From: Clostridiaceae bacterium M8S5 | GTDB taxonomy: Bacteria > Bacillota > Clostridia > Tissierellales > MCWD3 | Direction: 5' to 3' | Assembly: GCA_029227815.1 (NCBI GenBank) | Contig: CP118523.1 | Coordinates: 3,472,001-3,536,000 of the forward strand | DNA: 64,000 bases | Part shown: positions 45,353 through 53,696 of the stretch, one piece after another | How positions within the stretch are numbered: position 1 is the first letter of the stretch | How the letters are laid out: each line of letters begins with the position of its first letter | Made by a program: the position numbers and the translations under genes | Notes under the pieces: generated by a model | What the model saw: the letters and a program-made list of their open reading frames with translations, nothing else | Told to the model about the DNA's origin: nothing | Databases searched by the model: none

Positions 45353-46005
45353 CCTTTCTTTGTTATGTTTATATCATTAATTTTAATATAATCTGACGCC
45401 AATGGTGATATTATTGATTTATCGTTAATCTGGATTGTATCATGTCCTGCTTCATAAACTTTCTTTACATCAGATTCTACTATGATTTTTTTGTTTATAA
45501 CCGTTTTACCTATTTTTAATGTTTCATCAGTTTTTGATTTTTGTAAATGTAAGTCCTCTTGCTTGATTATAGTCATACCATATTCTTTTAGTTTTTCTTC
45601 ATATGATTTAAACATGTCATAATACGAGGCGTTGGCTAACCCTTTGAATTTTCTATAAGCTATACCTTCTTCTAGTAATGTTATTTGCTTTCCTCTTAAT
45701 AATGTCTCTGATATAGCCAACGTAACTTCATCATCTGCTACTCCTAATGCTAATTTTGCCAATGCATTATTTTCTAGCTTAGGAACTATTATATAGTCAA
45801 TTTGAGCTAAATCTACGCCTTGACCTATCTGATCTAAAAATAATATATTGCTGTAATTTATAGAAAGTAATTCATATAGTTTCTCATATTCTTTTGATTT
45901 ATTACCAGCAATAAGGACTTTCTTTGAATCTTTTATTTCTCCTGCACTTTCTAATCTATTTAGAACTTCTTTTGTAACCATTTCAATGATATGCTTTATA
46001 TCCAT
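45349..46005 (-). CDS. Eut-associated flavoprotein-like protein
   Basis: The 218-residue protein belongs in pattern to the hypothetical ethanolamine utilisation protein family (TIGR02536-like) of clostridial eut loci. The N-terminus (MDIKHIIEMVTKEVLNRLE) is an amphipathic encapsulation-type helix; residues about 28-130 resemble a flavodoxin/Rossmann fold (KKVLIAGNKSKEYEKLYELL, DYIIVPKLENNALAKLALGV); the rest is a basic tail. The role is unknown; a compartment redox or flavin protein is suggested. It sits 11 bp from eutJ. Confidence 0.75.
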   Translation of the reverse strand: MDIKHIIEMVTKEVLNRLESAGEIKDSKKVLIAGNKSKEYEKLYELLSINYSNILFLDQIGQGVDLAQIDYIIVPKLENNALAKLALGVADDEVTLAISETLLRGKQITLLEEGIAYRKFKGLANASYYDMFKSYEEKLKEYGMTIIKQEDLHLQKSKTDETLKIGKTVINKKIIVESDVKKVYEAGHDTIQINDKSIISPLASDYIKINDINITKKG

Positions 46006-46016
46006 ATAATTTCCTC

Positions 46017-46838
46017 CTACAAAGTACAGTTCATAGCTATTCCTAATGGAGTCACTAAAAATGGATTTGTTGGTTTATGAGTTTTTATTCCTATCTCTTT
46101 CTCAAAAACCTCTTCTATTCCGTCTAAGCAACATGTTCCTCCTACAAGGTATATATCATCTACATCATAGTTTTTTATATGGCTCTTAACTATAGTTGCC
46201 ATCTTCTGAATCACTGGTCTAACTATGGTAAATACTTCCCTTTGACGTTTTTTGTCTTTTTTTATGTCTTCTGCTTCTTCAAATGTAACTTTATAATTTC
46301 CTGCAACTACTAAAGATAAATGTGTACCTCCTGTTGCCTCATCTGCTGTGTATATAACTTGTCCATCTTTCAATATAGATAGCCCTGTTGTGCCTCCTCC
46401 TATATCCACTATAACTCCATTCTTGATATCTAATACTGCATTAGCTGCTGTAGGCTCATCAAGTATTGCTACAACTTCCATCCCTGATCCTTCTACTACG
46501 TATTTATGTGTTTTACTATCTGACTCTTGTGTTCCAGGTGGTACTGCTATTGCAGCGTTTCTAAGCTCAACTTGCAATCTTTCCTCTAGCTTTGCCTTCA
46601 GTTCTCTGACTATACGAGATGCCCCAATATAATCAACTACTAATCCATCTTTTAAGACCTGAGCAAATTGCATCTCGCATGCTATAGGTTTTTTTTGTTT
46701 ATCTAGTACAACTAATACAATATATGCTGTACCTAAATCAACACCTACTAGGACATTTTCTCCTTTGTTAAACTGCTCAGTATTTTTTATGCTATTTTCT
46801 ACTTTGCTTATAAGAGCATCTACTCTATCAAAGTTCAT
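46017..46838 (-). CDS. eutJ: Chaperone-like ATPase EutJ
   Basis: The 273-residue protein has the actin/Hsp70-type ATPase fold: VLVGVDLGTAYIVLVVLD (phosphate 1), VVDYIGASRIV, EPTAANAVLD, VIVDIGGGTTGLSILKDG (phosphate 2) and DDIYLVGGTCCLDG (adenosine). EutJ is of unknown exact function and is thought to aid assembly or folding of compartment enzymes. The ATG follows AGAAAGGAAATTTCCT. It is in line between eutD and the flavoprotein-like gene. Confidence 0.93.
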   Translation of the reverse strand: MNFDRVDALISKVENSIKNTEQFNKGENVLVGVDLGTAYIVLVVLDKQKKPIACEMQFAQVLKDGLVVDYIGASRIVRELKAKLEERLQVELRNAAIAVPPGTQESDSKTHKYVVEGSGMEVVAILDEPTAANAVLDIKNGVIVDIGGGTTGLSILKDGQVIYTADEATGGTHLSLVVAGNYKVTFEEAEDIKKDKKRQREVFTIVRPVIQKMATIVKSHIKNYDVDDIYLVGGTCCLDGIEEVFEKEIGIKTHKPTNPFLVTPLGIAMNCTL

Positions 46839-46864
46839 AGGAAATTTCCTTTCTTCAATTTAAA

Positions 46865-47500
46865 TTATAGCTTCACTATTTCTCCATGTGCGTTTTTATT
46901 TAAACCTGCCGCATTTGCTTCATCAAAGTCTATATGCATACTTAACTTGTATGCATCACTTACTCTAACTACTACTTCCTCAAACACTATAGGTCTATCT
47001 CCTTTTACTCTTACTGCTACTATTTCTTTGTCTTTTACTCCCAATCTCTTCGCATCTTTGGTATCCATATGGATATGCCTCTTAGCTACTATAGTTGATT
47101 CAAGTGCCTCTACTACTCCCTTATCACCTGCTATGAATATGGACTGACTACCATCTAAATTACCCGATTCTCTTACTGGAGGTTTTATCCCTAGTGCCCT
47201 AGCATCTGTGTTTGATACTTCAACTTGTGTTTTGTTTCTGGGTGGTCCAAGTATTGCTACATTTTTGATTACACCTTTTGGCCCAATAAGTGTAACTCTC
47301 TCATTATATTGGAACTGACCCGGCTGTGATAGTTCTTTTTTGACTGTCATTTGATAACCCTCTCCAAATAATTTCTCTATATGCTTTTCACACAAATGTA
47401 CGTGTCTTGCTGAGATTTCTACTGGAAACGCTTGTTCATCTTTTTTGGTCAGTTCTTTTATTACTAGTTCTACTATCTCTTTTATTTTGCTCTCTTGCAC
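46865..47500 (-). CDS. pduL: Phosphotransacylase (PduL type, acting as EutD)
   Basis: The 211-residue protein has the two PduL domains with metal-binding histidines in EISARHVHLCEKH and AKRHIHMDTKDA, and the segment GNLDGSQSIFIAG. An N-terminal helix (SKIKEIVELVIKELTKK) fits the known PduL encapsulation peptide. It turns acetyl-CoA into acetyl-phosphate and recycles CoA in the lumen. The start is GTG 47500 behind GGAGGGGAGTTA. It replaces the larger Pta-type EutD of Enterobacteria. Confidence 0.93.
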   Translation of the reverse strand: MQESKIKEIVELVIKELTKKDEQAFPVEISARHVHLCEKHIEKLFGEGYQMTVKKELSQPGQFQYNERVTLIGPKGVIKNVAILGPPRNKTQVEVSNTDARALGIKPPVRESGNLDGSQSIFIAGDKGVVEALESTIVAKRHIHMDTKDAKRLGVKDKEIVAVRVKGDRPIVFEEVVVRVSDAYKLSMHIDFDEANAAGLNKNAHGEIVKL

Positions 47501-47516
47501 TAACTCCCCTCCTTTC

Positions 47517-48299
47517 TTAATATAGCCCTACTTTGTACTTGCACATAATAATATAGATAACACTACTAAGCCTATTGAGCGACTTCAAGATATCTACTCT
47601 ATCCACTTTATGCCCATTTCTAAATGTATTTATCCCCGCTATCTCAACTTCTCTTATAGCACTTCTTAATGAATTTAGCTTTATTATTGTTTCTCCCATT
47701 TCGTAATCAGGCAATATGTGATCTATATTATAATGCTTCTTCGGATTATGCGATATATCTCTAATTTGTTTTTCACTTAGTCCTAATAATTCTATTTGTT
47801 TTAATGGTTCTTCTAAAACCTCTGCTCTTAATATTTCTCTCACAAACTTTAGTATTTCGTCTAAATCGTTTGTTAGCGAATCAAGCTTTATATTTTCTGT
47901 GTAAACCATCATTTCCAGCAATAGCGATTGAAAACTATCTATCTTACCTCTAAAAATGATTCTCTCATCATCTTTATAGACTAATTTATTACCATACATG
48001 TGCGTCATGTATTCTGGTTTTTCTTCATAAAAACCACCTGTATAATAATCTATAAACTTTGGAGCTATTTTTTTGTCAGGAGCTTTTATTGGCTTATATA
48101 CATTGCTTTGCTTGTCTTTTCCCAAACTTTCTTTTTTGTAAACATTTTCATCTCCATCTTTATATACCAACTCAACACATTTATCTTTTAGATACTGCCT
48201 AGCTGAAGGAGTTATTATTGTTTTCTTGCTTACAAGGTACTGTTTTGGGGTATTGTTTTTAAACTCTGCTCGAAGCGTTGCTTCGGTCAAAACTCTCAT
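47517..48299 (-). CDS. eutT: Ethanolamine-linked cobalamin adenosyltransferase EutT
   Basis: The 260-residue protein has an N-terminal domain (KKTIITPSARQYLKDKCVEL), a linker (about 60-90) and a helical cobalamin adenosyltransferase part (about 100-260; DSFQSLLLEMMVYTENIKLD, SLNRLSSVIYIIMCKYKVGL). It makes adenosylcobalamin for EutBC. The start at 48299 is chosen because AAAAGGGAG precedes it; the longer upstream frame reaches into a hairpin and has no RBS. It is separated from eutM by a 113-bp gap with a long stem-loop. Confidence 0.88.
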   Translation of the reverse strand: MRVLTEATLRAEFKNNTPKQYLVSKKTIITPSARQYLKDKCVELVYKDGDENVYKKESLGKDKQSNVYKPIKAPDKKIAPKFIDYYTGGFYEEKPEYMTHMYGNKLVYKDDERIIFRGKIDSFQSLLLEMMVYTENIKLDSLTNDLDEILKFVREILRAEVLEEPLKQIELLGLSEKQIRDISHNPKKHYNIDHILPDYEMGETIIKLNSLRSAIREVEIAGINTFRNGHKVDRVDILKSLNRLSSVIYIIMCKYKVGLY

Positions 48300-48338
48300 G
48301 GTTTCACTCCCTTTTGTTGTAGCTAAAACTAAGTATAT

Positions 48339-48394
48339 GTGCAAATAGGGGCTATCTTTTAATGCAAATTACTGCACGATACCCCTATTTACAC
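48339..48394 (-). promoter_or_regulatory. Long stem-loop between eutM and eutT
   Basis: AAATAGGGG-TATC pairs with GATA-G-CCCCTATTT, extended by GTG/CAC at the base, around a 21-nt loop with a small GCA/TGC inner pair. No T run follows on the minus strand, so it is not a normal terminator. It may protect or process the abundant eutM mRNA and lower downstream expression. Confidence 0.65.
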
Positions 48395-48412
48395 TTATTT
48401 TGGGTGATTTTA

Positions 48413-48697
48413 TTATCCTTCTATTTTTGGTAATATCATTTCTACTTCACTATGTGGTCTTGGTATAACGTGTACTGAAAGTAATTCTCCTACTCTTTCT
48501 GCTGCCGCTGCACCTGCATCTGTTGCAGCTTTAACAGCTCCAACATCTCCTCTTACCATAACTGTAACTAAACCTCCACCAATTTGTTGTTTTCCTATTA
48601 GTGTAACATTTGCTGCCTTAACCATTGCATCTGCTGCTTCTACTGCACCTACTAACCCTTTTGTTTCTATCATTCCTAATGCGTTCATACTAGCCAT
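48413..48697 (-). CDS. eutM: BMC-H shell protein EutM
   Basis: The 94-residue single-BMC-domain protein has the family signature [20 protein letters not shown] and [20 protein letters not shown]. It forms flat hexamers, the main tile of the shell facets. The pore loop KQQIGGGLV is typical of EutM/PduA. The ATG follows GGAGGAATTATAA. It lies after eutE and before the stem-loop at 48339-48394. Confidence 0.96.
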   Translation of the reverse strand: MASMNALGMIETKGLVGAVEAADAMVKAANVTLIGKQQIGGGLVTVMVRGDVGAVKAATDAGAAAAERVGELLSVHVIPRPHSEVEMILPKIEG

Positions 48698-48717
48698 TTA
48701 TAATTCCTCCTTGATTT

Positions 48718-50157
48718 TTATTTTATATTTTTTAGTTGCTCTAGAACTAACTTAGTTATAAGCGATACATCTACTTGCTCACCAGCTGCATCATTGTTTT
48801 GCATATCATTTACACCATATGCCAGTCTTCTTATATTGATTAAATTCATAGGTGTTACGTTATCTGAAGTTGCACTCCCTCCAATTGCACCACATCCCAA
48901 TGTAAGTGATGGAGCTAAGTTTGTTGTTATTCCAACAGCTCCTTGAGATGATGGCGTATTTACTAAAAGTCTTGATACTGGTTTTTTTAGTGCAAATTCT
49001 CTTATTATATCATCATTTTCAGAATGTATAACTAAACTATGTCCCATACCGTCATTCTGTAGTAGTTTATAGCTTACTTCACATCCTTCTTTCCAGTCAC
49101 TTACTGTAAAGAATCCTAGTAAACATGTAAGTTTTTCTTTTGAAAATGGATATTGCTTACCGATACCTTTTTCCTCACAAACAAGTACCTTTGTTCCAAC
49201 AGGTATATCTATACCTGCCATTTTGGCTATATCGTTCGCTGATTTTCCTACTATTTTAGGATTCATACCTCCATTTGGTCTTTCCATTATTTTTACTACT
49301 TTATCTAACTTCTCACCTGTTAGGAAGTATCCTCCTTTAGTAATCAATTCTTCTTTTACTTGATTTGCTATAGGATAGTCTACTACTATTGATTGCTCTG
49401 ATGCACATATAGTACCATTGTCAAATGTTTTACTTGCAAGTATTCTTTCTATCGCCTTCTTGATATTAGCACTTTTTTCTATATATGCTGGCACGTTACC
49501 CGGACCAACTCCAAGTGCAGGTGTCCCTGAACTATAAGCTGCTTTTACCATCGCCGAGCCACCTGTAGCAAGTATTAGCGCTACATTATCATTTTTCATT
49601 AACTCATCTGTGCCTTGCAATGTTGGTAGGCTATGGCAACTAACTAGTCCCTTTGGTGCTCCCATTTTCTCTAATACTTCATTAATAACATCAACTGTCC
49701 TACTTATACAATTTTTTGCACTTGGATGAGGACTAAATACTATTGCATTTCCTGACTTAAGTGCTATTAGTGCCTTATAGATTGTTGTTGATGTAGGGTT
49801 AGTTGAAGGTATCAAAGCTGTTATTACACCAACAGGAGTACCTATCTCTACTATTTTTTTGTCTTTATCTTCGTTTATTATCCCTAGTGTTTTCATGTCT
49901 TTTATATATTCATATAGTTTTTCACTAGCTAATTTGTTTTTCTCTACTTTATCCTGCCATTTTCCAAAACCAGTTTCTTCGTGTGCTAATTTTGCTAATT
50001 CCACAGATGCTGATAATGTTGATTTTGCAACCTCTTTGACTATTTCATCTATTCTTTGTACATTGAAACTTGCAAATTCTTTTTGTGCTATTACAGCATT
50101 TCTTACCAGAGTTCTAGCTTCTTGAATGGATTTTAAATCTTTATCTTCCAAATACAT
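48718..50157 (-). CDS. eutE: Acetaldehyde dehydrogenase (CoA-acylating) EutE
   Basis: The 479-residue aldehyde dehydrogenase has the catalytic Cys in FDNGTICASEQSIVVD and NAD/CoA segments TALIPSTNPTSTTIYKALIA and GVGPGNVPAYIEKSA. It turns toxic acetaldehyde into acetyl-CoA inside the compartment. In Enterobacteria the encapsulation peptide is N-terminal; here a helix of that type is C-terminal (VSLITKLVLEQLKNIK, after a flexible NNDAAGEQ linker). The ATG is one base after the stop of the neighbouring BMC gene, with GGAGGTGG upstream. Confidence 0.95.
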   Translation of the reverse strand: MYLEDKDLKSIQEARTLVRNAVIAQKEFASFNVQRIDEIVKEVAKSTLSASVELAKLAHEETGFGKWQDKVEKNKLASEKLYEYIKDMKTLGIINEDKDKKIVEIGTPVGVITALIPSTNPTSTTIYKALIALKSGNAIVFSPHPSAKNCISRTVDVINEVLEKMGAPKGLVSCHSLPTLQGTDELMKNDNVALILATGGSAMVKAAYSSGTPALGVGPGNVPAYIEKSANIKKAIERILASKTFDNGTICASEQSIVVDYPIANQVKEELITKGGYFLTGEKLDKVVKIMERPNGGMNPKIVGKSANDIAKMAGIDIPVGTKVLVCEEKGIGKQYPFSKEKLTCLLGFFTVSDWKEGCEVSYKLLQNDGMGHSLVIHSENDDIIREFALKKPVSRLLVNTPSSQGAVGITTNLAPSLTLGCGAIGGSATSDNVTPMNLINIRRLAYGVNDMQNNDAAGEQVDVSLITKLVLEQLKNIK

Positions 50158-50158
50158 C

Positions 50159-50728
50159 TTAATCCACCTCCGTTAATGCTTGTCTTAATGCATTTAATAG
50201 TTCTTCTTTTTTAGCAAATTTTATTTCTTCTTTAGTGATATTTATTCTTTTTACTTGTCTAGCTATTTTTCTTAGCTCAACAACCTTCATGCTTTTGAAT
50301 ATCTCAATGTCATTAAATAGAATTTTTTTACCTTTATGATAAACATATATCTCTTTTGATGGTTTATTTTCTTCTACTTTTTCTATCTCTTCTTTAGTTT
50401 CTATGTCAATTTTTTGTTTTGAAATAAACCTGTCTTCTTGTGATAAATAATATGTTTTATCCTCTACTACTTTCTCTAAACCAATACCCGGTCTAGCAAT
50501 AACATTGATAGATACAACTTCTCCAACTCTAGCTGCTGCTGTACTACCAGCATCTATAGCTGCTTTGACTGCACCTACATCTCCTTGTATGATAATTGTA
50601 ACCAGCCCTTTACCTACAAAGTGACTGTTGATTAACTGTACATTTGCTGCCTTCAAACAAGAATCCGCGGCTTCTACGGCGCTAATATACCCATAGGTTT
50701 CTATAAAGCCTAGTGCTTGTTTTAACAT
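50159..50728 (-). CDS. BMC-H shell protein with C-terminal SAP-like domain (EutK-like)
   Basis: The 189-residue protein has one BMC domain (about 1-95; [40 protein letters not shown]), a charged linker (about 95-140) and a C-terminal 40-residue region, MKVVELRKIARQVKRINITK then EELLNALRQAL, that reads as a SAP-type helix-extended-helix. SAP domains bind DNA or RNA. Enterobacterial EutK also has a C-terminal nucleic-acid-binding-like helix-turn-helix, so this may be its functional counterpart with another fold. It lies between eutL and eutE. Confidence 0.85.
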   Translation of the reverse strand: MLKQALGFIETYGYISAVEAADSCLKAANVQLINSHFVGKGLVTIIIQGDVGAVKAAIDAGSTAAARVGEVVSINVIARPGIGLEKVVEDKTYYLSQEDRFISKQKIDIETKEEIEKVEENKPSKEIYVYHKGKKILFNDIEIFKSMKVVELRKIARQVKRINITKEEIKFAKKEELLNALRQALTEVD

Positions 50729-50741
50729 AATATATCACCAT

Positions 50742-51395
50742 CTAATATTTATTTGGATTGTCTGCAACATATTTTACTGCATCTGCAAATGCTTCACATG
50801 CAGCTTTACATGCTGATTGACTGCCTGTAAGTAACCCTCCACCAAAGTTAGTCTCTGATGGTGGCCCAAAAAATTCTTTTAACTCAACATCTGCTGCCTT
50901 CAATGCAACATCTAGTGCATACATTGACTCTATTGGAGGAGCTATCAAATAAGCCAATGCTTTTCCTTCTTCTATACCTGCTGTTTCAGATAAATACGAA
51001 CCTGTTCTTGATACACAATGAGCATAATATGCTATAGAATCATCTTCATTTGCACTATAGAAACATGCATCATTCTCTATAAAATCTATTGCCGCATTTA
51101 AGCCACTTCTAACTTCTGCTGGACTAGGTCCTGAAAGAATACCTATAAACTCCCCTGCTAGTTTTGTGTTTGCATTTGCTGCTCCACCATAGAATGATTT
51201 TGCGTATACTACTTTTACATCTGCTTTCTTTGTCGCCTCGTCTATAGCTGTATATCCTACATCATCACAGTCTGTAGTTATCATTCCTATACTTCTATGC
51301 CCTTGTGGAAGTTCTAGTTTTTTAGCCATTTCTCTATCTAGACTTGGTATTAATTTAACACTTAAAACTGATGTGCGTAATGGATCATTTCTCAT
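50742..51395 (-). CDS. eutL: BMC-T shell protein EutL
   Basis: The 217-residue protein matches EutL over its length (MRNDPLRTSVLSVKLIPSLD; PQGHRSIGMITTDCDDVGYT; FFGPPSETNFGGGLLTGSQS). It has two circularly permuted BMC domains and forms trimers with a gated pore, thought to pass cobalamin or larger cofactors; ethanolamine binding near the pore is known for EutL. The ATG is behind GAGAGGTGAAATAGT. It is between eutC and the SAP-tailed BMC gene. Confidence 0.95.
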   Translation of the reverse strand: MRNDPLRTSVLSVKLIPSLDREMAKKLELPQGHRSIGMITTDCDDVGYTAIDEATKKADVKVVYAKSFYGGAANANTKLAGEFIGILSGPSPAEVRSGLNAAIDFIENDACFYSANEDDSIAYYAHCVSRTGSYLSETAGIEEGKALAYLIAPPIESMYALDVALKAADVELKEFFGPPSETNFGGGLLTGSQSACKAACEAFADAVKYVADNPNKY

Positions 51396-51411
51396 ACTAT
51401 TTCACCTCTCA

Positions 51412-52284
51412 TTAAAGTTTTAAATCCAAACCACTTGCTTTATTGTCTAATATTTTCTTTATTATCTCTGCTATATGTGCTCCTGCTTCTGCCGCTGAAG
51501 TACCACCTTTGTGTATATTAGAGATAACTGTTCTATTTGATTCAGGCATACCTACTGTAGCTTTATATGCCATATAACAACTCATACTCTCTCCTGTTGC
51601 AAGCCCTGGTCTTTCACCTATCAATACTACTGTTACCTCTGCCTCTAGTGCTTCTGATATTGCATCCATAGCAGGTACTCTACCATACTTAACAAAGAAC
51701 GGCTTGCCCATATCAATGTTGTAACCTTTTAGCCCTTGTTTTATTGCCATTAATGCATCTTTAGCATTAGTCTCTACTGCTGTTGAACTCAACCCATCTG
51801 ATACGTATATTTGTACTCTTGGTTTCATAGTACAATTCTCTTTAATTTTGCTAATTGCTTCATCGCTAAATTTTTTGCCCAAGTCAGGTCTTGTTAAGTA
51901 TTCATCTTTATCTTTGCAAAGTGTTTCTACTGAAAACTTACCTATTTCTCTTATAAATTCATCTGAAACATTATTAAATACAGCATCTTGTGCTACTGCG
52001 TGATCTGCTCTAAACCTCAGTAATGTTTCTGTTTTATATCTTGGCCCTGCTCTCCATATTCCTACTCTAGCAGGTGTCTTTTCTTTAAATTTCATGTACG
52101 AATCTTTATTTTCTGGATTAGGTACATTAAATATTTTGTTTGTTTCCATCTCAGTGATATCTGGGATATCAACATCTTCACAACATACTGTATTAACTTT
52201 CGTTTCTACTTGTGGCTTTTCTTTTGTTTCCATTTTGATTAAAACTTCTTCTATTATACTTTTTATTTGCTTTTCAGAAATCAT
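51412..52284 (-). CDS. eutC: Ethanolamine ammonia-lyase small subunit EutC
   Basis: The 290-residue protein is the light chain of the adenosylcobalamin-dependent ammonia-lyase. It has the family segments ARVGIWRAGPRYKTETLLRF, RADHAVAQDAVFNNV and LIGERPGLATGESMSCYMAY, which help bind the corrinoid. The first 20 residues (MISEKQIKSIIEEVLIKMET) form an amphipathic helix of encapsulation type. The ATG is behind TAAGGAGGTATAGT. It follows eutB by 20 bp. Confidence 0.96.
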   Translation of the reverse strand: MISEKQIKSIIEEVLIKMETKEKPQVETKVNTVCCEDVDIPDITEMETNKIFNVPNPENKDSYMKFKEKTPARVGIWRAGPRYKTETLLRFRADHAVAQDAVFNNVSDEFIREIGKFSVETLCKDKDEYLTRPDLGKKFSDEAISKIKENCTMKPRVQIYVSDGLSSTAVETNAKDALMAIKQGLKGYNIDMGKPFFVKYGRVPAMDAISEALEAEVTVVLIGERPGLATGESMSCYMAYKATVGMPESNRTVISNIHKGGTSAAEAGAHIAEIIKKILDNKASGLDLKL

Positions 52285-52303
52285 ACTATACCTCCTTATC
52301 TCG

Positions 52304-53668
52304 TTATTTTAGGAATATTGAAGCATCCCCAGTTTTTCCTGTCATTCTACCATTTTCATAAAGTCCCATTTTCTCTAACCATTGCTCAAACTCTTTTATT
52401 GGTCTTAGATTTAGCACTTGTCTTAGTGATGGTGCTTCGTGGTATCCTGTACATTGGTAATTGAGCATGATATCATCACCGTTTGGTATACCCATGAAAT
52501 AATTACAACCAGCTGCAGCTAATAAAACTCCTAAGTTCTCTATATCATTTTGATCAGCTTTCATGTGGTTAGTGTAACATGCATCAACTCCCATTGGGAT
52601 TCCTGTAAGTTTACCCATGAAATGGTCTTCTAATCCTGCACGAATTACTTGTTTGTTGTCATACAGATACTCTGGACCTATAAACCCAACAACTGTATTT
52701 ACTAAGAATGGGCTATAATTCTTTGCCAATCCATAGCATCTTGCCTCTAATGTTACTTGGTCTACACCATGATGAGCATCTGATGATAACTCAGAGCCTT
52801 GTCCTGTCTCAAAGTACATCACGTTTGGCCCCGAAGCTGTACCTTCCTTCAACATCAGCTCTTGTGCTTCTTTTAGTAATTTTCCTGTTACTCCAAATGC
52901 TTCGTTACCTTTCTGGGTACCTGCTATACTTTGGAATATCATATCTGATGGAGCACCACTCTTTACAGCATCCATTTGAGTTGTGACATGTGCTAATACA
53001 CAGTTTTGAGTAGGTATTTGCCATTTCTCTTTTATGTCTTGGAACATATTTAGTATGTTTTTTACACTATCTACTGTATCGTTTACTGGATTCAATCCTA
53101 TTACTGCGTCTCCAACACCATAGCTTAATCCTTCTAATAATGAAATCTTGATACCATCTAAGTCATCTGTTGTATGGTTTGGCTGTAATCTAAATGCCAA
53201 AGTCCCTTCTTTACCTATTGTTGTATTACAATGTGCAGTTACTCTTATCTTGCTTGCAGCATATACTAAATCTAAATTTGACATTATTTTTGTTACTGCT
53301 GCAACCATCTCGCTTGTTAACCCTCTGCTTATTCTCCTGATGTCTGCTCCTGTTGTATCTTGATCTAATAACCATTCTCTAAGTTCGGATACTGACCAAT
53401 TTTTTATTTCACCATATATTCTTTCGTTTACATTGTCTTGAATGATTCTTGTTACTTCATCTTCTTCATATGGTACTGCTGGGTTATTTCTAAGTGTTTC
53501 TAATGTCATGTTACTTAGTACTTCTTTAGCAGCTATCATCTCTGTTACTGATTCAGCTGCAATACCTGCTAGCTTGTCTCCTGATTTTTCTTCGTTTGCT
53601 CTAGCAAGGACTTGATTAACATCTTTGAACTGATATACAGTTCCAAATAGTTTTGTTTTTAATCTCAT
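52304..53668 (-). CDS. eutB: Ethanolamine ammonia-lyase large subunit EutB
   Basis: The 454-residue TIM-barrel catalytic subunit starts MRLKTKLFGTVYQFKDVNQV and carries MYFETGQGSELSSDAHHGVD and MGVDACYTNHMKADQNDIEN, typical of EutB. With EutC and adenosylcobalamin it splits ethanolamine to acetaldehyde and ammonia by radical chemistry. The ATG follows AAGGGAGAGACAAA. The length is normal. Confidence 0.97.
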   Translation of the reverse strand: MRLKTKLFGTVYQFKDVNQVLARANEEKSGDKLAGIAAESVTEMIAAKEVLSNMTLETLRNNPAVPYEEDEVTRIIQDNVNERIYGEIKNWSVSELREWLLDQDTTGADIRRISRGLTSEMVAAVTKIMSNLDLVYAASKIRVTAHCNTTIGKEGTLAFRLQPNHTTDDLDGIKISLLEGLSYGVGDAVIGLNPVNDTVDSVKNILNMFQDIKEKWQIPTQNCVLAHVTTQMDAVKSGAPSDMIFQSIAGTQKGNEAFGVTGKLLKEAQELMLKEGTASGPNVMYFETGQGSELSSDAHHGVDQVTLEARCYGLAKNYSPFLVNTVVGFIGPEYLYDNKQVIRAGLEDHFMGKLTGIPMGVDACYTNHMKADQNDIENLGVLLAAAGCNYFMGIPNGDDIMLNYQCTGYHEAPSLRQVLNLRPIKEFEQWLEKMGLYENGRMTGKTGDASIFLK

Positions 53669-53696
53669 TTTGTCTCTCCCTTCTTATTTTAGGTTA

